Positions 8,723-15,663 of a stretch of DNA of 49,069 nt are shown piece by piece. A program made the translations under genes and the position numbers. Each line of letters opens with the position of its first letter. Within the stretch, counting starts at the first letter, position 1. The stretch comes from a virus. The notes beneath the pieces were generated by a model. The model made no database searches. It was given only the letters and a program-made list of their open reading frames with translations, and was not told the origin of the DNA. The stretch is from positions 1 through 49,069 of the IMG/VR virus record IMGVR_UViG_3300030389_004018. The stretch is one strand, 5' to 3'.

Positions 8723-9474
8723 TGGAACCTATTGAAGAAATTAATATACCATTAATCCAACAGATAGGGTCAAGATCATGGATGTATACAATTCCATCTG
8801 TCCCAAACAATGACCCACCTGTAACTTTACAGTTGGGTTTTCCTATTGTTGAGTTACCTGGTTGTGTTGAAACACATCAAGATAATAAAATAGGGGCAAA
8901 TAGATTACCCCTTGATCGTGATTTGGTTAATGATGATCCAAATGGAGTTACAATATTATGTCCAAATGGTGAATATCCATCTTATGATGCGATGAATTTT
9001 GAGGCTGTACAGGCGGTTCCCACAACGGCAGCAGCTCCACCACCAGTTGCACCACCTGCACCAGAGATTCCTGATACTGGTAAAGTTATTCCTCCAGAAA
9101 AAGAAGTGCTTTGTCCTGGTCCAAATCAGTTGAGAGTTGGTGATGTTACTCAATCAGGTGATGAAAGGGTTGTTGGACATCGACTTCTTGGTGATGGAAA
9201 AACCTGTGAGACATTATATGAACCCACTACAGTAGTCGAAAAATTTCTTCCACCATTAAATCAGGCATCAACTGTGACGGCACTCGCAGTTTTTGCAACG
9301 GCAGGAGCTGCAGCGACACCATTATTAATAAGAGTTATAAGACCTGTAATTAAAAAATTATGGACAACAATACAGAAAAAAATAGGTAAAGAAGTTAAGA
9401 GACCTTCTATGGCAGAGGTAAGAACAAATAAGTATCGTGAAAAGAAAGGACTCCCACCGATGAAGAGAAAATAA
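8722..9474 (+). CDS. Hypothetical protein with Pro/Ala linker and membrane span
   Basis: Encodes 250 residues. An N-terminal soluble domain (1-95) is joined by a Pro/Ala-rich linker (about 96-122) to a second small domain with Cys 131 and 157, a hydrophobic segment near 184-201 (ALAVFATAGAAATPLLI) and a very basic tail. This looks like an anchored envelope or virion-associated protein. It ends exactly where the convergent minus-strand gene ends. Confidence 0.7.
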   Translation: MEPIEEINIPLIQQIGSRSWMYTIPSVPNNDPPVTLQLGFPIVELPGCVETHQDNKIGANRLPLDRDLVNDDPNGVTILCPNGEYPSYDAMNFEAVQAVPTTAAAPPPVAPPAPEIPDTGKVIPPEKEVLCPGPNQLRVGDVTQSGDERVVGHRLLGDGKTCETLYEPTTVVEKFLPPLNQASTVTALAVFATAGAAATPLLIRVIRPVIKKLWTTIQKKIGKEVKRPSMAEVRTNKYREKKGLPPMKRK

Positions 9475-10170
9475 TTACTTAATTCTTCCAATTGAAACAG
9501 TTTTTAAATCTTTAGCCTCACCTTTTGGGTTTGGTGTAATCTTATGATTATGTTTGCCAACTACACCAGGTGGATTAATTAACATAACATCAGCACATAC
9601 ACTATGATAAGGAGACTTTGGGTGAAATACAATTCCAGCCTTCATTAGTTCTCCACAGTTTTTAAGTCTTGCAATCTCAAAGTCTAATCTTTTGTTTGCA
9701 ACTGTTTGAGTCATTAAATCTATATTTGCCTGTGCTGCTTCTTTACATTGTTTTTGTAATTCTTCGTCAAGTGGTTTTGACCATGTGGCAGAGAAACCTA
9801 ATGAAATTGTATAGTTATCTTGTTGACCAGTTCTTGTAGGGATTTCATATAAGATTTCACCAGGATTGTCTGGAATATTATCATCATCATTGTCTGCGTT
9901 GTTGTACACTGGATCGAGGTACATTCTTTCGAATGGTTTTTTATATGAAACTGATGCATTTGCATAGGGTGTAAGGTTTCTGGTAGGTCCTTGACACTGT
10001 ATCCCACCACCATACGTGTTTGTTATATACGGACCTTGTAAAACCTGAATTGCCTGGTTGGTCACTGAGCCCGAAGAATTAGCTATGGGATTTGCAGTTG
10101 CACTTACACCACCCACATCAGTAGCAAATGAAGGGGTTGCTGTTCCTAATGTGAGACTCAGTGCGATCAG
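9475..10170 (-). CDS. Exported protein of unknown function, possible CTG start
   Basis: The open frame runs back to 10338, but its first 56 codons are a shadow of the neighbouring gene. The protein proper begins with a signal-peptide-like LIALSLTLGTATPSFA and continues as a 215-residue secreted protein with four Cys. No ATG, GTG or TTG lies in frame near this point. The CTG at 10170 overlaps the upstream stop as CTGA, like the TTGA couplings elsewhere here, and is the best start candidate. Convergent with the 8722 gene. Confidence 0.65.
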   Translation of the reverse strand: MIALSLTLGTATPSFATDVGGVSATANPIANSSGSVTNQAIQVLQGPYITNTYGGGIQCQGPTRNLTPYANASVSYKKPFERMYLDPVYNNADNDDDNIPDNPGEILYEIPTRTGQQDNYTISLGFSATWSKPLDEELQKQCKEAAQANIDLMTQTVANKRLDFEIARLKNCGELMKAGIVFHPKSPYHSVCADVMLINPPGVVGKHNHKITPNPKGEAKDLKTVSIGRIK

Positions 10171-10610
10171 TTTGAGAACGTGCTTGTCGTGTTTGTGACA
10201 CTTTCTATGGTGGTAGTGCGCTGTATTATTGTTTGCGTCTTGAGTCCTGGTCCAGAATAACTTTCTGTGAATTGGAAAGCTACTCCTGGTAATGTCATTG
10301 TGAAGTTTGGTTTTGTGTTTAGATCTAAACCAGTCCATGTTGAAGTCACTCCGTCAATGGTATTTTCAGTCGTCAAATTTGCTGTTGGTGATATTGATGT
10401 CCCGTCCATTTCTACGTTAGTACCAGTGATGACATACTGATAGCCTGTATCATAATTCATCGAATTTATGGTCTCCACCACCGTAGAAGTAGTTTCGGTG
10501 GTTGAAGTCATCGCGCCCTGGGTGAAATTAGGTACCACTGGCACAGCAATCGCAGTCCTCGCACTCGCAAGGACACATGCAACCACACTTAGGACATATA
10601 TCTTTTTCAT
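10167..10610 (-). CDS. Exported Thr/Ser-rich protein
   Basis: Encodes 147 residues beginning MKKIYVLSVVACVLASARTA, a clear signal peptide likely cleaved near AIA. The mature part is rich in Thr, Ser, Val and Asn with no Cys (TSTTETTSTVVETIN, TIIQRTTTIESVTNTTS), a composition suited to beta structure on the cell surface or in the periplasm. It has its own sigma70-like promoter on the minus strand. It sits between two other exported proteins. Function unknown. Confidence 0.75.
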   Translation of the reverse strand: MKKIYVLSVVACVLASARTAIAVPVVPNFTQGAMTSTTETTSTVVETINSMNYDTGYQYVITGTNVEMDGTSISPTANLTTENTIDGVTSTWTGLDLNTKPNFTMTLPGVAFQFTESYSGPGLKTQTIIQRTTTIESVTNTTSTFSN

Positions 10611-10615
10611 TAGTC

Positions 10616-10643
10616 ATTATAACATAAATTAGTTAATTGTCAA
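10616..10643 (-). promoter_or_regulatory. Minus-strand sigma70-like promoter
   Basis: Reading the minus strand, TTGACA (10643-10638), a 16-nt spacer and TATAAT (10621-10616) form a near-consensus promoter with a TGT extended -10. Transcription would begin almost at the ATG at 10610, giving a nearly leaderless message. Confidence 0.6.
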
Positions 10644-11141
10644 TTCACTAACAAATTGTCCTACAGCGTCAGTACCAGCTCCGCCAGCTGTTATTGTCAT
10701 GACACCCGCAGATGTAATTGTTCCAGCTAAGTCTCCAGCAACACCACCACTTGATGTTGTAACCTCACCAAATGCTGGCATATCAGCTACGACACCTGCA
10801 GCTACATCAACACCTGAACCAATAGTATTTACTGCATCACCATAAGTGAATGATTCACTAAAGCTATATGCAGACCCTGCTGTGGTCAATTCATAATCAG
10901 TTTGCTTCATGGTTGCTGCTGCCGTCACTGATCCTGGTGCGGTTAACCCACCAAAATCTGCTGAGTCTGCAACGGAAATATTGTTACCACTAGAACTATA
11001 TGTCGATCCAATACGAGTCGATTGAGTCGCAGCTGCATCAACTGAAAGTTGTGTGCTGGTCGATAATTTATGCACCAAGTCTGCCTTTGCAGTTAATGGT
11101 GCGGTCATCAAAAGCATAACGATAGCTAAAAATTTTTTCAT
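10629..11141 (-). CDS. Exported Gly/Ser/Thr/Ala-rich protein
   Basis: Encodes 170 residues from ATG 11141: MKKFLAIVMLLMTAPLTAKA is a signal peptide with likely cleavage after AKA. The mature part has low charge and is dominated by Gly, Ser, Thr, Ala and Val, with no Cys, resembling fibre- or adhesin-like beta proteins. An in-frame TTG at 11153 would only weaken the signal peptide. It is the first gene of the minus-strand trio and divergent from the 11227 gene. Function unknown. Confidence 0.75.
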   Translation of the reverse strand: MKKFLAIVMLLMTAPLTAKADLVHKLSTSTQLSVDAAATQSTRIGSTYSSSGNNISVADSADFGGLTAPGSVTAAATMKQTDYELTTAGSAYSFSESFTYGDAVNTIGSGVDVAAGVVADMPAFGEVTTSSGGVAGDLAGTITSAGVMTITAGGAGTDAVGQFVSELTIN

Positions 11142-11187
11142 GCCCTGAGACAATATACCTATGTGCTATTTAGGTTTTAAAAAAGTG

Positions 11188-11195
11188 TATAAATA
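11188..11195 (+). promoter_or_regulatory. T4-type late promoter box TATAAATA
   Basis: A perfect TATAAATA 31 nt before the ATG at 11227, in the divergent gap between the minus-strand trio and the plus-strand genes. Confidence 0.65.
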
Positions 11196-11226
11196 AACCA
11201 GTACAAATATTAATTAATTACTTATT

Positions 11227-11472
11227 ATGTCTGAACAACAAGATCATCTAGCAAATTTGTTACAGCAAAGACAAACGTTAATAGATGAAATTAATGGATT
11301 GCAGCAGCAAGCAACAGAAAAGAGAGAATTACTTTTAAGAGCATCAGGTGCAATCGAATATCTAACACAAATCGGAGTTAAATTACCAGAGAAACCTGCA
11401 GAAACTCCAGCAGAACCAGTCGCAGAGACAGAGGTTGTTGAAGAAGTTGCGGAAGAAGCACCAGTAGCTTGA
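11227..11472 (+). CDS. Small coiled-coil protein
   Basis: Encodes 81 residues. Residues 1-50 form a predicted coiled coil with many Gln, Leu and Glu (LLQQRQTLIDEINGLQQQ), followed by a Pro/Ala/Glu/Val-rich acidic tail. The late box upstream suggests a virion or assembly role. Its end overlaps the -35 of the talC promoter. Function unknown. Confidence 0.75.
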   Translation: MSEQQDHLANLLQQRQTLIDEINGLQQQATEKRELLLRASGAIEYLTQIGVKLPEKPAETPAEPVAETEVVEEVAEEAPVA

Positions 11473-11497
11473 CATATAATATAAAGACTGTTATACT
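11469..11497 (+). promoter_or_regulatory. Sigma70-like promoter of talC
   Basis: TTGACA (11469-11474), 17-nt spacer, TATACT (11492-11497). This near-consensus host-type promoter would start RNA near 11504, about 250 nt before talC. Confidence 0.75.
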
Positions 11498-11503
11498 ATA
11501 TTT

Positions 11504-11740
11504 GTTGGACGCAACATGGGAGTGACTGAATAAACTTACTGGCAACCGCTGGTTAAGGTGATGAGACACAGGTGGTGCTGCTACCGAGAGGTAGAACCGA
11601 TCAACCAATCGGGTCTCAGGCAATAACGTATTTACTACTGTAGTAATGCCCGTTATTTGTTGGTACACAGGAATCCAACCTCCCTCTTTTTTTAGACCTA
11701 AGATGCAACTCTATGAGTCGGGCAGATGGTCTTATTTTTT
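11504..11740 (+). ncRNA. Structured leader RNA of talC
   Basis: No reading frame of note is present, but stems abound: CTACC-GAGA-GGTAG (a GNRA loop), CCGAT/ATCGG, TGAGAC/GTCTCA and AATAACG/CGTTATT. TCCAAC (11674-11679) can pair with GTTGGA at 11504 or with GTTGG at 11659, which are mutually exclusive choices. GGGAG (11518) can pair CTCCC (11680), forming a pseudoknot with the first. A final AGACC/GGTCT hairpin followed by TTATTTTTT (to 11740) looks like an intrinsic terminator just before talC. This suggests a switch or attenuator; the ligand is unknown. Whether it belongs to the known manA or wcaG cyanophage RNA classes could not be judged. Confidence 0.6.
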
Positions 11741-11756
11741 ATGAACTTATTATCAA

Positions 11757-12407
11757 ATGAAAATATTTTTAGACACTGCTGATACAACCGCAATACAGGA
11801 AGGATTCAACACAGGTTTAATTGATGGTGTCACAACCAATCCCACACTCATTAAAAAAAGTGGAAGAGATCCAGAGACAGTATATAAAGAACTGATTGAT
11901 ATGGGAGTACCAGACATCAGCATGGAAGTTGTCGGTAATCGAAAGGAAATGTATAGAGAAGGTGAAAGACTTGCGAAAAAATTTGGAAGTTATGCGACTA
12001 TTAAAGTTCCTTGTACACCTGATGGACTTGCAGTTTGTAGACAGTTAAAAAAATTAATAATTCGAGTTAATGTAACACTTATATTTTCACCATCACAAGC
12101 AATATTAGCAGCAAAGGCAGGAGCGACATACATATCACCTTTTGTTGGAAGAGTTGATGATAATTCTTTCGGTGGTCTATGCCTTATCAAAGACATCGCA
12201 AATATATTTTCAAAACAAAATTGGAAGAGGACTGAAATATTAGGAGCATCAATTCGTAATGTTCGTGATGTAGGACGTGCATTTGAGTATGGTGCAAATA
12301 TATGCACTATACCACCAACTGTTTTTAACAAGATGTATAATCATATTTTAACTGATAAAGGATTAGAACTCTTTGATAATGACTGGAAATCCGTACAAAA
12401 TGTATAG
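11757..12407 (+). CDS. talC: Transaldolase (TalC type)
   Basis: Encodes 216 residues, the short TalC/fructose-6-phosphate aldolase subfamily. It interconverts sedoheptulose 7-phosphate plus glyceraldehyde 3-phosphate with erythrose 4-phosphate plus fructose 6-phosphate in the pentose phosphate pathway. Key residues seen are D6, N28 (TTNPT) and Schiff-base K83 (TIKVPCT). Cyanophages use it to push carbon through the host pentose pathway for NADPH and ribose. There is no strong ribosome binding site, and expression probably depends on the long leader upstream. Confidence 0.95.
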   Translation: MKIFLDTADTTAIQEGFNTGLIDGVTTNPTLIKKSGRDPETVYKELIDMGVPDISMEVVGNRKEMYREGERLAKKFGSYATIKVPCTPDGLAVCRQLKKLIIRVNVTLIFSPSQAILAAKAGATYISPFVGRVDDNSFGGLCLIKDIANIFSKQNWKRTEILGASIRNVRDVGRAFEYGANICTIPPTVFNKMYNHILTDKGLELFDNDWKSVQNV

Positions 12408-12408
12408 C

Positions 12409-12437
12409 TTGACACAATCTCAAAGAAAGTGTATACT
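12409..12437 (+). promoter_or_regulatory. Sigma70-like promoter
   Basis: TTGACA (12409-12414), 17-nt spacer, TATACT (12432-12437), overlapping the end of talC. It drives the leader and gene at 12560. Confidence 0.75.
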
Positions 12438-12454
12438 AAATATCATTACATAGA

Positions 12455-12486
12455 ACAAAGGACTCGAAAGATCGTAACCCTGCGTA
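12455..12486 (+). repeat. Leader element shared with the psbA 5' UTR (copy 1)
   Basis: The 32 nt here recur at 33250-33282 with a single inserted G and no substitution. Both copies lie shortly downstream of a sigma70-like promoter and upstream of an unrelated gene. It starts ACAAAGGACTCGAAAG and ends CCCTGCGTA. Confidence 0.85.
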
Positions 12487-12532
12487 GAATGTAAAATTCT
12501 TAGTCGAAAGAATTTCCATCCGCAGGTTTTTT
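12479..12532 (+). terminator. Hairpin with U-tract in the leader (possible attenuator)
   Basis: CCTGCG (12479-12484) pairs with CGCAGG (12521-12526), followed by TTTTTTA. The 5' arm is part of the shared leader element. Because it stands between the promoter and the 12560 gene, it could attenuate rather than end transcription. Confidence 0.5.
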
Positions 12533-12559
12533 ATTGTCTGCGAGATACTTTAAAAACAA

Positions 12560-12919
12560 ATGATTAAATCAACAATCGCTGCAGTAGCAGCATCTCCATT
12601 CCTATTCGCTGGTGCAGCTTTTGCTGGTCCATACGTTAACTTGGAAGCGACTGGTTCTTATCCTGAAGGAGCATACGCATCTGGTGGACTAGAAGCAGTA
12701 ATCGGATACGAAGGAGCAACAGAAAGTGGAATCGGATACTATGTATCTGGTGGTCCTACAGTCACTCATACAGAAACTACTGATGAGTTTGGTGATGTTG
12801 AACTTATTGGATATGTTGGAGCAACATACGACAAGTTCTACGGAGAAGTCTCTGGTGTAACTACACCTGCTGACGAAATTGACTGGTCTGCAAAAGCAGG
12901 TGTGAAGTTCACATTCTAA
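12560..12919 (+). CDS. Small exported beta-barrel-like protein
   Basis: Encodes 119 residues with a signal peptide (MIKSTIAAVAASPFLFAGAA, cleavage near AFA/GPY). The mature part alternates polar and aromatic residues, Gly-rich (ASGGLEAVIGYEG, GIGYYVSGGPTV, GYVGATYDKFYGEV) and ends KFTF with a terminal Phe, as outer-membrane strands often do. It is too short for a complete porin but could be a small barrel or periplasmic protein. It has its own promoter, the shared leader element and a terminator, so it is a single-gene unit. Confidence 0.75.
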   Translation: MIKSTIAAVAASPFLFAGAAFAGPYVNLEATGSYPEGAYASGGLEAVIGYEGATESGIGYYVSGGPTVTHTETTDEFGDVELIGYVGATYDKFYGEVSGVTTPADEIDWSAKAGVKFTF

Positions 12920-12939
12920 ATTAAGTATCGCACTGATAC

Positions 12940-12969
12940 AGAGACCTCTTTTTAGGGGTCTCTTTTTTT
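12940..12969 (+). terminator. Intrinsic terminator
   Basis: AGAGACC pairs with GGTCTCT around a short T-rich loop, followed by a run of seven T, 20 nt after the stop of the 12560 gene. Confidence 0.85.
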
Positions 12970-12983
12970 ATTGTCAAGATTTC

Positions 12984-13003
12984 GTAACAATAAATATTGT
13001 TAC
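12984..13003 (+). promoter_or_regulatory. Palindrome containing a late promoter box
   Basis: GTAACAAT and ATTGTTAC are perfect 8-bp inverted arms around AAAT. The left arm and centre together contain AATAAATA (12989-12996), a late-box variant 22 nt before the ATG at 13019. This may be a promoter with an overlapping operator-like site. Confidence 0.45.
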
Positions 13004-13018
13004 AGGAGGTAAAGACAA

Positions 13019-13192
13019 ATGTTACATTTACTAGGAAAAGGACAAGCACCAGAATGGGACGAAGATAAACACGATATAGAGGAGGTCTTTGCCCTTCTAT
13101 GTTACAGAGGAATACACTATGCAAAGTGGGTATTCGTAGGAGATATCTTTGGGCAAAACTGGAATTTGAGAAATCCAAGACAAGAAGGTTAA
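13019..13192 (+). CDS. Small hypothetical protein (57 aa)
   Basis: ATG 13019 follows a strong ACAGGAGGT site. The protein (MLHLLGKGQAPEWDEDKHDI then EEVFALLCYRGIHYAKW) is soluble, with aromatic and charged residues. It lies between two terminators, so it is likely transcribed alone. Function unknown. Confidence 0.7.
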   Translation: MLHLLGKGQAPEWDEDKHDIEEVFALLCYRGIHYAKWVFVGDIFGQNWNLRNPRQEG

Positions 13193-13211
13193 GACAAGGT
13201 GAACGGTATAC

Positions 13212-13242
13212 AAAGACCTCTACATAGTAGGGGTCTTTTTTA
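13212..13242 (+). terminator. Intrinsic terminator
   Basis: AAAGACC and GGGTCTTT with an inner CTAC/GTAG stem form a long hairpin followed by six T. It lies 20 nt after the 13019 gene and 5 nt before the next ATG. Confidence 0.85.
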
Positions 13243-13246
13243 TATA

Positions 13247-13390
13247 ATGAATCTACTTAAACATCCGTTGTTTCAGATCAATATGATATTGGTTTGTTCT
13301 CTTGTGTTCATAGAGTTGCTACACCTTAATTATCACAGAACAGCACCACCTTGTCCTGTACAGCAAATAGAAATGGAAGATGATTGGTGA
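13247..13390 (+). CDS. Small membrane protein (47 aa)
   Basis: MNLLKHPLFQINMILVCSLV continues as a single membrane helix to about residue 27, then a short polar tail with two Cys. The ATG at 13247 is used; an in-frame GTG at 13199 would run through the terminator hairpin. TATATAATG just at the start may double as a -10. Function unknown. Confidence 0.6.
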   Translation: MNLLKHPLFQINMILVCSLVFIELLHLNYHRTAPPCPVQQIEMEDDW

Positions 13391-13418
13391 TATATAGTTA
13401 TGATATCGTAACAATATA

Positions 13419-13574
13419 ATGTTTCGTAAAATAAAATCAATATTGAAGATAGTAGTTCCAGTTGCTATTGTGGTTCAACTGACTGCTATCATTTTTTTGT
13501 TAAGAGAAGATAAGATATTTAACTGTAGAATGTATGGTAAAGGAGCAATAGCCTGTAGGCAGATAAAACTATGA
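13419..13574 (+). CDS. Small membrane protein (51 aa)
   Basis: ATG 13419 to TGA 13574. A basic start (MFRKIKSILK) is followed by a membrane helix (IVVPVAIVVQLTAIIFLL) and a polar tail with C36 and C46. The preceding gene ends 28 nt upstream. Function unknown. Confidence 0.55.
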   Translation: MFRKIKSILKIVVPVAIVVQLTAIIFLLREDKIFNCRMYGKGAIACRQIKL

Positions 13575-13612
13575 TATATAATAGTAACGTATATGTGATT
13601 GGTCTTTGATAA

Positions 13613-13873
13613 ATGGAACCGATTAGAGTAAGATGTAGATCCTGTGGAAAGGAGGTATCAGCACAGACTGGCAAAACTGCGAGTTGTGGATGTCTCAACA
13701 TGGTAACAGTATCAGGAGATACAATATCTGCAAATGATATGTCTAAAGTAATTATGTTAAGTCCACGTAGAGAGGAACAAGTAACAAAAACTTTGTTTTC
13801 AAAAGAAGACTTAGAGTTTCAAGAATTGAGGAAAAGGAGAAAAATAAGAAAATTAGATTTTGAGGTCAGATAA
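13613..13873 (+). CDS. Small zinc-ribbon-like protein
   Basis: Encodes 86 residues. C8-x2-C11 and C25-x-C27 (RCRSCGKEV, ASCGC) form a likely zinc knuckle near the N-terminus. The rest is charged, and the C-terminus is strongly basic (ELRKRRKIRKLDFEVR), compatible with nucleic acid binding. No specific family is identified. Confidence 0.7.
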   Translation: MEPIRVRCRSCGKEVSAQTGKTASCGCLNMVTVSGDTISANDMSKVIMLSPRREEQVTKTLFSKEDLEFQELRKRRKIRKLDFEVR

Positions 13874-13876
13874 ATA
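13869..13876 (+). promoter_or_regulatory. T4-type late promoter box GATAAATA
   Basis: GATAAATA overlaps the end of the zinc-ribbon gene, 61 nt before ATG 13938. Two TATAAT sequences (near 13901 and 13912) follow in the same gap and could act as -10 elements, so the gap may hold more than one promoter. Confidence 0.45.
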
Positions 13877-13937
13877 TTTGCTAAACCTGAATCCCATGTT
13901 ATAATGGTTTATAATGGTTAACATCTAGAAACATACC

Positions 13938-14321
13938 ATGATCAAAACTTTAATCACAGAGTTTCCTATAACAGACGTTCCTGTAGAAAGGAGTATCAGT
14001 AAGGAGAAAATTAAAAAGTACACCTATTCAAAAGCAGAGGTAGATACCCTCATTGATGCTGCTGTTGAAAGAGCAGTTGCGGAAGCAAGAAGAATTGATG
14101 AAGAGTCAATGGCAAAGCATAATCGTGAAGCTACTGTCATTAGTATGATTCTTGGGTTCACTACTCTTGCATTATTTGTTGATGGTCTACTTAGAATGTT
14201 GGGTATCATACCACCGTTCATGGATCTTGATGTTAATATCTTAGATAAGATTGAAACTGATATTATAGATAGAGTAAGACAGGTTCCTATACAGAAAATG
14301 TTTCCACATGGTTTTAGATGA
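13938..14321 (+). CDS. Membrane protein with helical N-terminal domain
   Basis: Encodes 127 residues: a charged, helical region (about 20-62, with AVERAVAEARRIDEE), one membrane segment (about 67-92, ATVISMILGFTTLALFVDGLL), and a basic C-terminus. Its stop overlaps the next start by four bases (ATGA). Function unknown. Confidence 0.7.
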   Translation: MIKTLITEFPITDVPVERSISKEKIKKYTYSKAEVDTLIDAAVERAVAEARRIDEESMAKHNREATVISMILGFTTLALFVDGLLRMLGIIPPFMDLDVNILDKIETDIIDRVRQVPIQKMFPHGFR

Positions 14322-14551
14322 ATGACATTTCAGTCTTAATATATTTTTTATTATTTGCGGTTGTTGTGGGGATGACTTTTGCATTTATGTATGTTATGAT
14401 GAGAACCACAATCAACGAATTTAATAAACCTAGAAATAACATTCATCCAGAAATGGAAGAAGTTCAATCAGGTGATGAGTTATTAGTCTTTACCATCAAT
14501 GAAGATGATGAGGATAATGATGAAGGCAGTCTTACTATTATTAGAAAATGA
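14318..14551 (+). CDS. Small membrane protein
   Basis: Encodes 77 residues with an N-terminal membrane helix (about 4-26) and a very acidic C-terminus (DEDDEDNDEGSLT). It is coupled by ATGA overlaps on both sides, forming a three-gene unit with its neighbours. Function unknown. Confidence 0.7.
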   Translation: MNDISVLIYFLLFAVVVGMTFAFMYVMMRTTINEFNKPRNNIHPEMEEVQSGDELLVFTINEDDEDNDEGSLTIIRK

Positions 14552-14784
14552 AACCAACAGAAAATTACGAACAACTTACAGAAAGATTCACCAAGAGAAT
14601 TAAACAACTTGGAGAAGAACAATCAAAACTTGATGACTCATATGATAAGTGGGTCAAACTAAATGACCAATTAAGTTATTTACAAGGATGTCTTGATACT
14701 GTACAATATTTAATGAAAGGAGAACTTCCGAATGATGGAAATCATAACGGTATGAAAAATCACCAACCCACAACCAATGATTAG
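14548..14784 (+). CDS. Small coiled-coil protein
   Basis: Encodes 78 residues, predicted helical with heptad-like leucines (YEQLTERFTKRIKQLGEEQ, then LNDQLSYLQG). Coupled to neighbours by overlaps. Function unknown; it may pair with the adjacent membrane proteins. Confidence 0.65.
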   Translation: MKPTENYEQLTERFTKRIKQLGEEQSKLDDSYDKWVKLNDQLSYLQGCLDTVQYLMKGELPNDGNHNGMKNHQPTTND

Positions 14785-15037
14785 TTTTTTATTTTCAATG
14801 GCAGGTTTTTTAAACCTCTTATTTTATATCTTTGCAATAGGAGCTGGAATTTCATTTGTTCTTGAACAGTTTGTTAAGGACGATGAGAGAAATCTCTATA
14901 TCGTGCAGACTAATAGAAGATATTGTTTCAGACAAGCATGGATGACCAATGTTTATTGGTTTCTGTGTAATATAGGTTTGTTTTTAATATCAAGAAATAT
15001 GCAGACACCATCAGATACTTTTTGGGATGGTATGTAA
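14777..15037 (+). CDS. Membrane protein with two hydrophobic segments
   Basis: Encodes 86 residues with hydrophobic segments at about 3-29 and 59-72. Its start overlaps the previous gene by 8 nt. It is the last gene before the promoter of the sugar island. Function unknown. Confidence 0.65.
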   Translation: MISFLFSMAGFLNLLFYIFAIGAGISFVLEQFVKDDERNLYIVQTNRRYCFRQAWMTNVYWFLCNIGLFLISRNMQTPSDTFWDGM

Positions 15038-15041
15038 TATC

Positions 15042-15070
15042 TTGACATATAATAGAATTTTGTTTATAAT
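15042..15070 (+). promoter_or_regulatory. Near-perfect sigma70 promoter of the sugar island
   Basis: TTGACA (15042-15047), 17-nt spacer, TATAAT (15065-15070): both hexamers match consensus exactly. It is the only obvious promoter for the following 16 kb of closely packed glycan genes. Confidence 0.85.
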
Positions 15071-15093
15071 ATAATCATACATCCCTTTTTATT

Positions 15094-15327
15094 ATGAAAA
15101 CAATTATTCATCACCAAAACTTTCCATATAGATATGTAGAGTGTGGAATACTTGAGATCAACGATGAACCAGATTATCGTATTCAAAAGTATAATCAATA
15201 CTCTGATAGATATCAGAACATGTATTATTGTGATAATCGTATGCAATTTGATACTGCTATTGAGGACTTTGAATATACTAAATGGTTAGATCCTGCAGGT
15301 GTTCCATGTTATTCTAAGAACACATGA
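15094..15327 (+). CDS. Hypothetical protein at the head of the sugar island
   Basis: Encodes 77 residues, unusually rich in Tyr, Asn and Asp ([19 protein letters not shown]). There is no membrane segment or known domain. It is the first gene after the strong promoter and overlaps the cupin gene by four bases (ATGA), so it belongs to the operon. Function unknown. Confidence 0.65.
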   Translation: MKTIIHHQNFPYRYVECGILEINDEPDYRIQKYNQYSDRYQNMYYCDNRMQFDTAIEDFEYTKWLDPAGVPCYSKNT

Positions 15328-15662
15328 AAGAAACAAGACCTTGGGGATCCTATGAAGTTATAAATCAAGGATCAAGATATAAAGTAAAATGTATAGAAGT
15401 TGCTGCTGGATTGAGTTTGTCTCTTCAAAGACATACTCATCGAGCAGAGCATTGGGTCGTTGTTGAAGGAACAGCGCTCGTACACATTGATGGTGAAAAA
15501 AAATTAGTGATTGAAAATGAAAGCACCTTTATCCCTGTTGGTATTAAACATAGATTAGAAAATCCTGGTAGAATACCACTTAAGATAATCGAAGTTCAAA
15601 GTGGTGCTTATTTGGAAGAAGATGATATAGAAAGATTTGAAGATGATTATGGGAGATCCTAA
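15324..15662 (+). CDS. manA: Mannose-6-phosphate isomerase, type II cupin domain
   Basis: Encodes 112 residues equal to the C-terminal cupin of ManC/type II phosphomannose isomerases, which convert fructose 6-phosphate to mannose 6-phosphate. Hallmarks are [29 protein letters not shown] with metal-binding His/Glu, [13 protein letters not shown] and a [18 protein letters not shown] end. The guanylyltransferase half of ManC is absent, so GDP-mannose would need a host enzyme. It feeds the GDP-mannose 3,5-epimerase downstream. Confidence 0.88.
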   Translation: MKETRPWGSYEVINQGSRYKVKCIEVAAGLSLSLQRHTHRAEHWVVVEGTALVHIDGEKKLVIENESTFIPVGIKHRLENPGRIPLKIIEVQSGAYLEEDDIERFEDDYGRS

Positions 15663-15663
15663 A

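Noticed and set aside
10171-10338. N-terminal extension of the 9475 minus-strand gene beginning at an ATG at 10338
   Set aside because: It lies wholly inside the 10167-10610 gene in another frame, has a composition unlike a protein start, and would bury the signal peptide.
11378-11668. 96-residue minus-strand open frame across the talC promoter and leader
   Set aside because: It covers a strong plus-strand promoter and many RNA stems, and its protein looks random (repeated Leu/Gln from the Glu/Val-rich coding strand).
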